Source of the DNA: Thiotrichaceae bacterium
GTDB lineage: Bacteria > Pseudomonadota > Gammaproteobacteria > Thiotrichales > Thiotrichaceae
Reading direction: 5' to 3'
Assembly: GCA_027030285.1 (NCBI GenBank)
Contig: JALVFC010000547.1
Coordinates: 1 to 6,693, forward strand
DNA length: 6,693 nucleotides
Both the position numbers and the translations under genes were made by a program. Below the pieces are notes generated by a model. That model was not told where the DNA came from and ran no database searches. It saw only the letters and a program-made list of their open reading frames with translations. Below are positions 1-6,548 of the stretch, one piece after another. The stretch's first letter is position 1. Each line of letters opens with the position of its first letter.

Positions 1-821
1 AAGATGCCGCTATCGGTTGCCACAATCAGTTTTTGCTGTGGCAAGTCTTTCGCTGCCTGGATAATTTGCGTGGTTGAACCCACGACATCTGCCAGTGCCA
101 AAATCTCATCCGGTGATTCGGGGTGTGCCAGTACCGCAGCATCAGGGTTTTCTTCAATAAGCTGCCCCAAAGCACGTGACTTAAATTCATCATGCACAAT
201 ACAGGAACCTTTCCAGAGAACCATATTAACCCCGGTAACACGCTCGATATAGCGCCCTAAATGCTTATCCGGCGCCCATAAAACCTGCTTGCCCTGCTCA
301 CCCAGCCAGCTCACCAGCTTCAGAGCAATACTTGACGTTACAACATAATCAGCGCGCGCCTTCACCTCGGCACTGGTATTGGAGTAGACGACAACGGTAT
401 GCTCAGGATACTGGTCACAAAACTTGTCAAACTCCTCAATAGGGCAACTTAAATCAAGTGAACACTCCGCCTCCAGAGTGGGCATAAGTACCCGCTTTTC
501 AGGGTTCAGTATTTTGGCCGTCTCTCCCATAAAGCGCACTCCAGCTACTACCAGTGTTTTAGCAGAGTGCTCATTGCCAAACTTAGCCATATCCAGAGAA
601 TCCGACACATAGCCACCGGTCTCCTCTGCCAGCTCCTGCAAGTCAGCATCCACATAATAATGAGCCACTAACACGGCATCCTGCTCTTTCAGCAGCATTT
701 TGATTTCCTGCTTTATCTTTTCCTTTTTCTCAGGCGAATAGTGCGGGAGCAAGGATTCGACCTCCGCGGTGACAGGTGAATCAAAAACCGGGATCTTTGG
801 GGCTGTTACTGGATTGGACAT
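1..821 (-). CDS. nadA: Quinolinate synthase NadA, 3' end beyond window
   Basis: Quinolinate synthase condenses iminoaspartate with dihydroxyacetone phosphate to make quinolinate, the de novo precursor of NAD, using a [4Fe-4S] cluster in the cytoplasm. The 273 visible residues (E. coli NadA has about 347) carry family signatures: VAHYYVDAD at 52-60, GGYVSDSLDMAKFG at 69-82, AGVRFMGETAKIL at 93-105, APDKHLGRY at 183-191 and HPES at 233-236. Two of the three cluster cysteines are visible, C120 in AECSL and C207 in KGSCIVHDEF. They match E. coli C113 and C200 with a constant offset of 7. The third lies past the left edge. The start at 821 gives a length close to the family. An in-frame ATG at 857 would add 12 residues and lie within the polA leader, and neither start has a clear Shine-Dalgarno sequence. 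The gene is divergent from polA. Identity is very secure. Confidence 0.97.
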   Translation of the reverse strand, partial: MSNPVTAPKIPVFDSPVTAEVESLLPHYSPEKKEKIKQEIKMLLKEQDAVLVAHYYVDADLQELAEETGGYVSDSLDMAKFGNEHSAKTLVVAGVRFMGETAKILNPEKRVLMPTLEAECSLDLSCPIEEFDKFCDQYPEHTVVVYSNTSAEVKARADYVVTSSIALKLVSWLGEQGKQVLWAPDKHLGRYIERVTGVNMVLWKGSCIVHDEFKSRALGQLIEENPDAAVLAHPESPDEILALADVVGSTTQIIQAAKDLPQQKLIVATDSGI

Positions 822-868
822 GGCATATACTACGCTAATGAACTTAACGTGGAGCATACACCAATAAC
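822..868. promoter_or_regulatory. Divergent nadA/polA intergenic region with weak promoter candidates
   Basis: Only 47 bp separate the two start codons, so the promoters of nadA and polA must overlap each other or extend into the opposing genes. On the plus strand TATACT at 826-831 is a good -10 candidate for polA, but no convincing -35 lies 16-18 bp upstream. On the minus strand TATGCT (complement of 853-858) is a weaker -10 candidate for nadA. A GGAG at 851-854 is the best Shine-Dalgarno candidate for polA, but it sits 14 nt from the ATG, which is longer than ideal. No clear operator palindrome is visible. Confidence 0.4.
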
Positions 869-3586
869 ATGACTGAGAAAAATGACACCAGGCCACTTGT
901 ACTTGTTGATGGCTCCTCTTATCTGTTTCGTGCCTTTCATGCCCTGCCACCGCTGATTAATTCGCATGGCGAACCCACTGGCGCAATGCATGGCGTACTA
1001 AACATGCTGGACAAACTGCGCAAGGATTATGAGCCAGAGCATATGGCCGTTGTCTTTGATGCCAAGGGAAAAACCTTCCGCAATGACCTGTATCCCGAAT
1101 ACAAAGCCACCCGCCCACCCATGCCGGATGACTTGCGTATCCAGATCGAACCATTACTGGAGATCATCAGGGCGCAAGGCTACCCGCTCATTATTGAACC
1201 CGATGTTGAGGCTGATGACGTTATTGGCACCATGGCAAGGATTTATGATGGCCCTGTGATTATCTCCACCGGAGATAAAGATATGGCACAACTGGTGAAT
1301 GAGCGCGTCAAACTGATTAATACCATGTCTAATACCTTTGCTGACATCGAGGCAGTTAAAAAGAAATATGGTGTTTACCCAGAGCAGATCCGCGACTACC
1401 TGGCACTAATGGGCGACAAGGTTGACAATATTCCCGGCATACCCAAGGTAGGACCAAAAACAGCTGCCAAGTGGCTGAATGAATACGGCACACTGGACAA
1501 TATCATGGCGCATGCCGATGAATTTCCTGGCAAAATAGGTGAGTATCTGCGTGAGTCACTTGAATTTCTGCCACTTTCCTATGAACTGGTCACCATCAAA
1601 ACCGATCTCGACCTGGATTGCTCACCTGAAACACTGTCCTTTAATCCAGTTGACCTGCAACGACTCAGGGAACTGTACGAACGCTATGATTTTCGTACCC
1701 GACTGGCAAAGCTGAACCAGTCAAGCGGCAATAAAAACCCTAATGGTAACCACGCAAGTATGGACAACCTGTCCACTAAAGCCGAATACCAAACCCTGCT
1801 GACACAACAGGAGCTGGACACCTGGCTAGAAAAACTGCGTACAGCAGAGCTGTTTGCATTCGATACCGAAACCACCAGCCTGAACTATATGGATGCACGT
1901 ATCGTTGGAGTGTCCTTTTGTATTGAGGCAGGAAAAGCCGCGTACCTGCCGCTGGCACATGATTATATCGGCGCTCCCCAACAACTGGACAGAGACAGCA
2001 CGCTGCAACAACTCAAACCCCTGCTGGAAAATGCCAACATAAAAAAAGTTGGACAAAACCTGAAATACGATCGCAGTGTACTGCTAAATCACGGCATCGA
2101 ACTCAAAGGCATTGAACACGACACCATGCTGCAATCCTATGTGCTCAACTCAACTGCCAGCCGCCATGATATGGACACCTTGTGCGAACGCTATCTTGGG
2201 CACAAACCCACCGCATTTACCGATATCGCTGGAAAAGGTAAAAACCAACTAACTTTCGACCAGATAGAACTTGAAAAAGCAGCACCCTATGCCGCCGAAG
2301 ATGCCGATATGGCATTAAGACTACACCACTATTTCTGGCCAAAACTCAAAAAGCTACAAGCACAAAGCAAACTCTATAAAGAAGTGGAAATACCCCTGCT
2401 CAGCGTACTCTCATCCATTGAACGCAACGGTGTAAAAATAGATGCTGAACTATTAACAATCCAGTCAGCAGAGCTAAAACAGAAGATGCAGGAGATAGAG
2501 ACCGAATGCTACGCGCTGGCAGGTGAAGAATTTACCCTGAACTCACCCAAGCAGCTACAGACTATCCTGTTTGAAAAGCTGCAAATCCCCGTCATCCGCA
2601 AAACGCCCAAAGGACAGCCATCCACGGCAGAAGACGTACTGGTCGAACTGGCACATGAATACCCACTGCCACGCCTGATACTCGAATATCGTGGCATGAG
2701 TAAACTAAAATCGACCTATACCGACAAACTCCCACAACTCATCAACGCCACAACCCACCGCATCCATACCTCCTATCACCAGGCAGTCACCGCTACCGGC
2801 AGGCTCTCCTCCTCCGACCCCAATTTACAGAATATCCCGATTCGCAAAGCGGAAGGCAGACGCATTCGCCAGGCATTCATCCCCGAAACAGGCTATAAAA
2901 TGCTGGCAGCCGATTACTCACAAATTGAACTACGCATCATGGCGCACCTGTCAGGAGACAAAGGCTTACTGAATGCCTTTGCCAATGGCATGGACATCCA
3001 CACAGCAACCGCAGCGGAAGTTTTCGATACCCCACTGGACGCAGTAACCACAGACCAGCGGCGCAATGCCAAAGCCATCAACTTTGGACTTATTTATGGC
3101 ATGTCACCTTTTGGACTTGCCAAACAACTAAATATTTCACGCAGCGAAGCCAAGACCTATGTAGATACCTATTTTGCCCGTTATCCCGGCGTGCAGGAGT
3201 ATATGGATCGCACCCGCGAACAGGCAAAAACACAGGGCTATGTGGAAACACTCTTTGGACGCCGCCTGTATTTACCCGACATCAACGCACGCAACCCGCA
3301 ACGCCGCAAATACGCCGAGCGTACCGCTATCAATGCTCCAATGCAGGGAACCGCCGCCGATATCATCAAAAAAGCCATGCTTGACGTACATCACTATTTG
3401 CAAGAAGTACAGATAGATGCACGCATGATCATGCAGGTTCACGACGAATTAGTATTTGAAATAAAAGAAGAATTACTGCAAACTTTTAGCCAGAATATCA
3501 AGCAGCAGATGGAAAATGCAGCCACCCTGAATGTTCCGCTCATTGCGGATATCGGTTTTGGTGATAACTGGGATGAAGCACACTAA
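869..3586 (+). CDS. polA: DNA polymerase I, complete three-domain form
   Basis: Pol I removes RNA primers, joins Okazaki fragments with ligase, and fills excision-repair gaps. The protein has 905 residues (E. coli 928) and all three domains. The 5'-3' exonuclease (about 1-285) keeps its acidic metal ligands D14, D64, E114, D116, D117, D136, D138, D183 and D186, plus a helix-hairpin-like segment near 188-212. The 3'-5' proofreading domain (about 305-495) is active by sequence: D332 and E334 in FDTET, D401 in NLKYD, and Y474 and D478 in YAAED. The polymerase domain has motif A DYSQIELR (D682), motif B RRNAKAINFGLIYG (R731, K735, F739, Y743) and motif C VHDE (D859, E860). It ends in GDNWDEAH like the E. 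coli enzyme. F739 corresponds to E. coli F762, the residue associated with discrimination against dideoxynucleotides. A polar linker at about 283-303 joins the 5' nuclease to the rest. The next gene overlaps its last 14 bases. Confidence 0.99.
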   Translation: MTEKNDTRPLVLVDGSSYLFRAFHALPPLINSHGEPTGAMHGVLNMLDKLRKDYEPEHMAVVFDAKGKTFRNDLYPEYKATRPPMPDDLRIQIEPLLEIIRAQGYPLIIEPDVEADDVIGTMARIYDGPVIISTGDKDMAQLVNERVKLINTMSNTFADIEAVKKKYGVYPEQIRDYLALMGDKVDNIPGIPKVGPKTAAKWLNEYGTLDNIMAHADEFPGKIGEYLRESLEFLPLSYELVTIKTDLDLDCSPETLSFNPVDLQRLRELYERYDFRTRLAKLNQSSGNKNPNGNHASMDNLSTKAEYQTLLTQQELDTWLEKLRTAELFAFDTETTSLNYMDARIVGVSFCIEAGKAAYLPLAHDYIGAPQQLDRDSTLQQLKPLLENANIKKVGQNLKYDRSVLLNHGIELKGIEHDTMLQSYVLNSTASRHDMDTLCERYLGHKPTAFTDIAGKGKNQLTFDQIELEKAAPYAAEDADMALRLHHYFWPKLKKLQAQSKLYKEVEIPLLSVLSSIERNGVKIDAELLTIQSAELKQKMQEIETECYALAGEEFTLNSPKQLQTILFEKLQIPVIRKTPKGQPSTAEDVLVELAHEYPLPRLILEYRGMSKLKSTYTDKLPQLINATTHRIHTSYHQAVTATGRLSSSDPNLQNIPIRKAEGRRIRQAFIPETGYKMLAADYSQIELRIMAHLSGDKGLLNAFANGMDIHTATAAEVFDTPLDAVTTDQRRNAKAINFGLIYGMSPFGLAKQLNISRSEAKTYVDTYFARYPGVQEYMDRTREQAKTQGYVETLFGRRLYLPDINARNPQRRKYAERTAINAPMQGTAADIIKKAMLDVHHYLQEVQIDARMIMQVHDELVFEIKEELLQTFSQNIKQQMENAATLNVPLIADIGFGDNWDEAH

Positions 3587-4841
3587 TCACATGCAGCAGG
3601 CATATAAAGCAGTTACAAGAATTACCCTGATACTGGTTTGCCTGACAAGCCTTAGCCTGCTATACCCGTCACTGGCACAGGCAAAACGAAGAGTTGAACA
3701 GATTACACTTCCACAACCGCGCTCCTATGCCAGCTATGAACTGCGTGTTGAAGCCTCGAATCGACGCCCGGAAGTTGGCAAGCCGGTTATTTTTAAAGCT
3801 GTAATCAGCCCAGACATACCCCCTGACAAAGTGGAATACCAGTTTCTTATCAATGGTGCACCCACCAAAGAACCGGGGATGCATAAAGTATTCACCTTCC
3901 AGGAAACCGGCACTTACAAAATCACAGCAGTAGCCAAACTAGGAGGCAGCTACCTGCTGAATTCACCACCCATTATCATTCATGCCATCGAAGCATGGAT
4001 TGAACCGGAAGCAGTTATCACTCCTTCCACCCATACCGTAAAACAGGGCGAGGATGCCATCTTCACCAGCCTCAGTGAAACCGACCCGCAAAGCCGCCAA
4101 TGGCTGTACTGGTCCGTGAGCACCGGACACCGTGGACGTGGAGACCAGTTTATTATCAAAACAGATAAAATGGAGCCGGGTAGATACCCTGTAGAATTGC
4201 TGGTGCGTGATGACAGAAAGCGTGAATCTGTCGCCCATGCTGTCCTTGTAGTCACTGACCCGGATGCCAATAGTGATATCGAAACACTTTCGCTAAATGA
4301 TCCTGCTGAGCCAGCTAAAGAAAACCATGGCGGAGTAAATGGCAATCTTCATCTGCATTCATCACATACCCACCGCCTGCAAAACATGCAGATAGTGTTC
4401 TGGTTGCAAAATGCGCAAATTGGCGCCGACACTGAACTGCAACTGGATACTGGTGATGGTGTTGTCACTGACTGGAGCAGAAAACTACGTTACGGACACC
4501 GCTACCAGAAACTCGGTGCCTATACTGCCCAGATTACCAGCCGTAGCCCTGATGGTACACTACAAAGCAACCGTGTCACCGTTTATATCTGGCCTCTATG
4601 GTTGCCCGTGATTATGCTAACACTGGGATTGTTGCTTGCCGGCATCCCCTTCTTCAGGCGCCACCAGTCACTGCCACCTGCTCCAGAACCTGTTCACTAT
4701 CAGCAGCAAAGCGACCCAGGACAGCAGCAGTTAATTGTGCCCTCAGAAGAAGAAACACCTGCTATTATTATCAACAGCCATCCTGACAAAGCACCAATAA
4801 CACAAAACATTATGAGCCCTGAACCCAAAGATGATCAATAA
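3573..4841 (+). CDS. Unrecognised membrane protein, predicted three PKD/Ig-like periplasmic domains
   Basis: I do not recognise this 422-residue protein as a named family. It has a signal peptide: basic N-region, hydrophobic core at about 17-33, and a likely cleavage after AQA at 35-37. Three beta-sandwich-like repeats follow at about 57-137, 144-228 and 255-338. The third is the clearest PKD match, with LDTGDG at 291-296, W301 and GHRYQKLGAYTA at 308-319. The first has FQETGTYKITAVAK at 109-122, and the second has EPGRYPVELLVRD at 201-213. A single transmembrane helix at about 340-361 ends in FFRR, leaving a Pro/Gln/Glu-rich cytoplasmic tail of about 60 residues. The mature protein has no cysteine. 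I chose ATG 3573, which overlaps polA by 14 bp and has GGTGA 8 nt upstream. ATG 3591 (416 residues), just after the polA stop, is a possible alternative. Coupling to polA and to the next gene is likely. PKD domains usually mediate protein or glycan contacts, so a scaffold or receptor role is only inferred. Confidence 0.85.
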   Translation: MKHTNHMQQAYKAVTRITLILVCLTSLSLLYPSLAQAKRRVEQITLPQPRSYASYELRVEASNRRPEVGKPVIFKAVISPDIPPDKVEYQFLINGAPTKEPGMHKVFTFQETGTYKITAVAKLGGSYLLNSPPIIIHAIEAWIEPEAVITPSTHTVKQGEDAIFTSLSETDPQSRQWLYWSVSTGHRGRGDQFIIKTDKMEPGRYPVELLVRDDRKRESVAHAVLVVTDPDANSDIETLSLNDPAEPAKENHGGVNGNLHLHSSHTHRLQNMQIVFWLQNAQIGADTELQLDTGDGVVTDWSRKLRYGHRYQKLGAYTAQITSRSPDGTLQSNRVTVYIWPLWLPVIMLTLGLLLAGIPFFRRHQSLPPAPEPVHYQQQSDPGQQQLIVPSEEETPAIIINSHPDKAPITQNIMSPEPKDDQ

Positions 4842-5595
4842 CCTGCAAGAACTTTACAAAACGGACTTTAGTTGTCTGCCAGAGACTGTTATTCGTGACC
4901 TTGAAGCCACTGAGGAAGTACAACAGTTACGCCGTGACATCAAAGACAAAATATCAGCGGGAAGCTGGCAAAAGGCACGCTCCGTACTCTTGCAAGAGCT
5001 GCAAAAACTACTGGATATCAAGCTCCAGCCCATCCTCATCGAGTCCTGGAAAACTCATCAGGATGTAGAACGGGAAATCAAGGCGCAACAAGACTCCGGC
5101 AGCTCTGAACTGGCTATAGTAACGCTACAAGACCATGAAATACGTTCAACCCACTATCCCACGCTAACAGTTCAGCTTACTGGCGGTATTGTCCATAGCC
5201 TGCGCTGTTTTATCGGCATTACACTGTTGCTAAAAGATGTATCACTTATTATCCAGCAGGGAGAAATCCGCGAAGCTTTATCCGGTACTGCCAGTGGTCA
5301 TGGTTTTATCCAGTATCAGAACGCCACCCTCGTAGAAAAAGACTTTTTAAACTTTGATATATCCGGCGCCTATACAGAGCCAGAACCCGCCTCCCCTAAC
5401 GCTCCTGACCCTGTAGATGTTTCAGAAAAAGTACTACCTGATAAACCTCAGACACTGGAACCAGAAATGAGCGCCTCACAGATAGCCTCTTCAGGCAAGG
5501 CCGAATCAAAAGGGCTGTCATCCAACATGATCCAGTTTATTATCGGCATTAGTATTGCACTCATTGCGGTATATCTCTTCTGGCAGTTCAAATGA
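4831..5595 (+). CDS. Unrecognised cytoplasmic protein with C-terminal membrane anchor
   Basis: This 254-residue protein matches no family I can name. There is no signal peptide. Residues 1-90 look mostly alpha-helical and charged, with helices near 15-42 and 44-90. Residues 94-180 look like a beta-rich globular domain with short hydrophobic strands (SELAIVTL, LTVQLTG, GITLLLKDVSLIIQQGEI, GFIQYQNATL). Residues 182-232 form a Pro/Glu/Ser-rich disordered linker. A hydrophobic helix at about 234-251 is followed by only WQFK, so the protein is probably tail-anchored with its bulk in the cytoplasm. The gene overlaps the upstream PKD-protein gene by 11 bp in another frame, and its ATG has only a poor AAAG in front. 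Translation therefore probably depends on the upstream gene. The arrangement suggests that the two products work together at the inner membrane, perhaps through the upstream protein's cytoplasmic tail; this is inference. Confidence 0.85.
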   Translation: MINNLQELYKTDFSCLPETVIRDLEATEEVQQLRRDIKDKISAGSWQKARSVLLQELQKLLDIKLQPILIESWKTHQDVEREIKAQQDSGSSELAIVTLQDHEIRSTHYPTLTVQLTGGIVHSLRCFIGITLLLKDVSLIIQQGEIREALSGTASGHGFIQYQNATLVEKDFLNFDISGAYTEPEPASPNAPDPVDVSEKVLPDKPQTLEPEMSASQIASSGKAESKGLSSNMIQFIIGISIALIAVYLFWQFK

Positions 5596-5632
5596 TTGAA
5601 TTTTAGCAATAGTCATAACTATTGATTTTCAA
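5594..5632 (+). terminator. Hairpin between convergent genes, possible terminator
   Basis: A perfect 7-bp inverted repeat, CAATAGT at 5607-5613 and ACTATTG at 5618-5624, has a 4-nt loop. It is followed on the plus strand by A and then TTTT at 5626-5629. Imperfect outer arms (GATTGAA near 5594-5600 and TTCAAATC near 5628-5635) could lengthen the stem. It lies between the end of the polA operon and the end of the minus-strand lipoprotein gene, where a terminator is expected. The stem is AT-rich and the U-tract short, so it would be a weak intrinsic terminator. On the minus strand there is no U-tract after the stem. Confidence 0.45.
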
Positions 5633-5640
5633 ATCGCCAT

Positions 5641-6006
5641 TTAAGAGCCACATGAAACAGATGTAAAATCATCAAGATTAGACAAATCATGATAGCCTAG
5701 TGCCCTGGCTTTTGAATAAGCTTCAGCCGGTATTTCAAAGACATTGACACGCCCTGTCTCAATTCCGCAAACAGCTGCTCTAACCAGACCGTCACTGCCA
5801 CAACTCGCTGATACAATGGGAACCTTGCTTCGCATCAGCTCTGCCCGCATATCTTCCAGCGACACTCCAGAACTCTGGTTACAACTGATTGAACCATCAA
5901 ATTTATAGACCTTAACTGTTGAGGTTTTGATTGTATTAGTATTACAAGCATTGAACAGCAGACTACACAATAGTAATAAAAGAGTATGTTTATATATTTT
6001 TTCCAT
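5641..6006 (-). CDS. Small probable lipoprotein with four conserved-looking cysteines, function unknown
   Basis: This 121-residue protein has a short basic start (MEKIYKH), a leucine-rich core and LLFNA followed by C21. That resembles a lipobox, although phenylalanine at -3 is not canonical; a plain signal peptide is the alternative. After C21 there are exactly four cysteines, C42, C69, C80 and C119, enough for two disulfides in the periplasm. Other visible features are VYKFDGSISC at 33-42, SDGLVRAAVCGIETGRVNVFEI at 71-92, and the helical EAYSKARALGY at 95-105. I chose ATG 6006 because GAGGGA lies 6 nt upstream. ATG 6030 would add eight residues and also has an AAGGA upstream, about 10 nt away. 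The gene runs convergent to the polA operon and downstream of the receiver-like gene on the same strand, with a 108-nt gap. Its surroundings are AT-rich. I do not recognise the family and infer no function. Confidence 0.8.
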   Translation of the reverse strand: MEKIYKHTLLLLLCSLLFNACNTNTIKTSTVKVYKFDGSISCNQSSGVSLEDMRAELMRSKVPIVSASCGSDGLVRAAVCGIETGRVNVFEIPAEAYSKARALGYHDLSNLDDFTSVSCGS

Positions 6007-6049
6007 TCCTGTTCCCTCAGTATTATTCATTCGGATTATTTCCTTGTCA

Positions 6050-6082
6050 TCACGTTGTTAAACTCTCCGTAACAACCAGTGA
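6050..6082. promoter_or_regulatory. Inverted repeat in leader of the lipoprotein gene
   Basis: GTTGTTA at 6054-6060 and TAACAAC at 6070-6076 form a perfect 7-bp inverted repeat around a 9-nt spacer. TCAC at 6050-6053 and GTGA at 6079-6082 extend it by four pairs across a 2-nt bulge. It lies between the two minus-strand small genes, 44-76 nt upstream of the chosen lipoprotein start. It could be an RNA hairpin in the leader or a repressor site. The same GTGA can also pair with TCAC at 6087-6090. No U-tract follows on the minus strand, so it does not look like an intrinsic terminator. Confidence 0.35.
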
Positions 6083-6114
6083 CTTATCACCTAACGCAGA
6101 TATTATCTTTTAGT

Positions 6115-6489
6115 TTACAACAACCTAGTCATTTCATCCTGCACCACTGGCAATTGCAAAACAGCATACAAGGGATAAATATCATTGAGCTTGCTGACAT
6201 ACTGGATTTCATGCTTCTGCGCCAGCACAATCACCTTGCTATCCGGTGCATAGCGCTGCATCGCCATTAACATCACATCCAGGTTGCTGATATTCACACC
6301 TGCATAATTATTACTATAGCCATATACAAAATCAGCAACCACATAATCTGGCGCACGTTTTTTTATCCGGCTCATCACTTTACGGGTAGAAGTAAAGACC
6401 TCCTCATCAATGCCATGCTGCGCGTACAAGGCAGTCATTTGCGGGTGAAGCCGTGTTTCCACGACAGAATACAGTAGTAAATTAGACAT
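6115..6489 (-). CDS. Receiver-like protein, probably degenerate CheY fold
   Basis: This 124-residue protein has the length and the alternating strand/helix layout of a single response-regulator receiver domain. NLLLYSVVE at 3-11 would be strand 1, PDYVVADFVYG at 47-57 strand 3 with D53 at the phospho-acceptor position, SKVIVLAQK at 84-92 strand 4, and LYAVLQLPV at 107-115 strand 5. Key catalytic positions are missing: the acidic pair after strand 1 is absent, strand 4 ends in alanine where Ser/Thr is usual, and the conserved Lys-Pro appears as Leu-Pro. If it is a receiver, it probably does not phosphorylate in the standard way. There is no output domain, signal peptide or transmembrane segment. 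ATG 6489 is the natural start but has only a weak upstream AAG. It is divergent from the exonuclease III gene, 59 bp away. The fold assignment is inferred from pattern only. Confidence 0.75.
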   Translation of the reverse strand: MSNLLLYSVVETRLHPQMTALYAQHGIDEEVFTSTRKVMSRIKKRAPDYVVADFVYGYSNNYAGVNISNLDVMLMAMQRYAPDSKVIVLAQKHEIQYVSKLNDIYPLYAVLQLPVVQDEMTRLL

Positions 6490-6498
6490 AAGACTTAC

Positions 6499-6525
6499 TT
6501 GTCACTAAATGTTTAGGGCTATAAT
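6499..6525 (+). promoter_or_regulatory. Candidate sigma-70 promoter for the exonuclease III gene
   Basis: TATAAT at 6520-6525 is a perfect -10 consensus and TTGTCA at 6499-6504 matches the -35 consensus at five of six bases. The spacer is 15 bp, shorter than the ideal 17, and there is no extended -10 TG. Transcription would start near 6532, giving a leader of about 17 nt before the ATG at 6549. The leader contains a weak AAGAA ribosome-binding candidate at 6536-6540. Confidence 0.5.
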
Positions 6526-6548
6526 GTCCTTTTTTAAGAAATTTTTCT

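Noticed and set aside
4..252. Plus-strand and second minus-strand open frames within the nadA region
   Set aside because: The nadA frame on the minus strand shows continuous conserved family sequence through here; the others are shadows with no recognisable content.
3531..3572. Upstream ATG at 3531 extending the PKD-protein gene into polA
   Set aside because: It would put 14 extra residues with a second hydrophobic run before the signal peptide and overlap polA by 56 bp. ATG 3573 has a better ribosome-binding site and gives a normal signal peptide.
3587..3700. A Spot 42 small RNA gene downstream of polA, as in enterobacteria
   Set aside because: The polA end is overlapped directly by a coding gene with no intergenic space, and no matching RNA sequence or terminator is visible.
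3963..4345. Long antisense open frames opposite the PKD-protein gene (up to 121 codons)
   Set aside because: The plus-strand frame has a signal peptide, repeated domains and a membrane helix. The antisense frames have no coherent domain features and are best explained as shadows.
6537..6548. Inverted repeat AGAAA-TT-TTTCT just before the exonuclease III start
   Set aside because: Only five AT-rich pairs with a 2-nt loop, which is too small to form a stable hairpin and expected by chance in such sequence.
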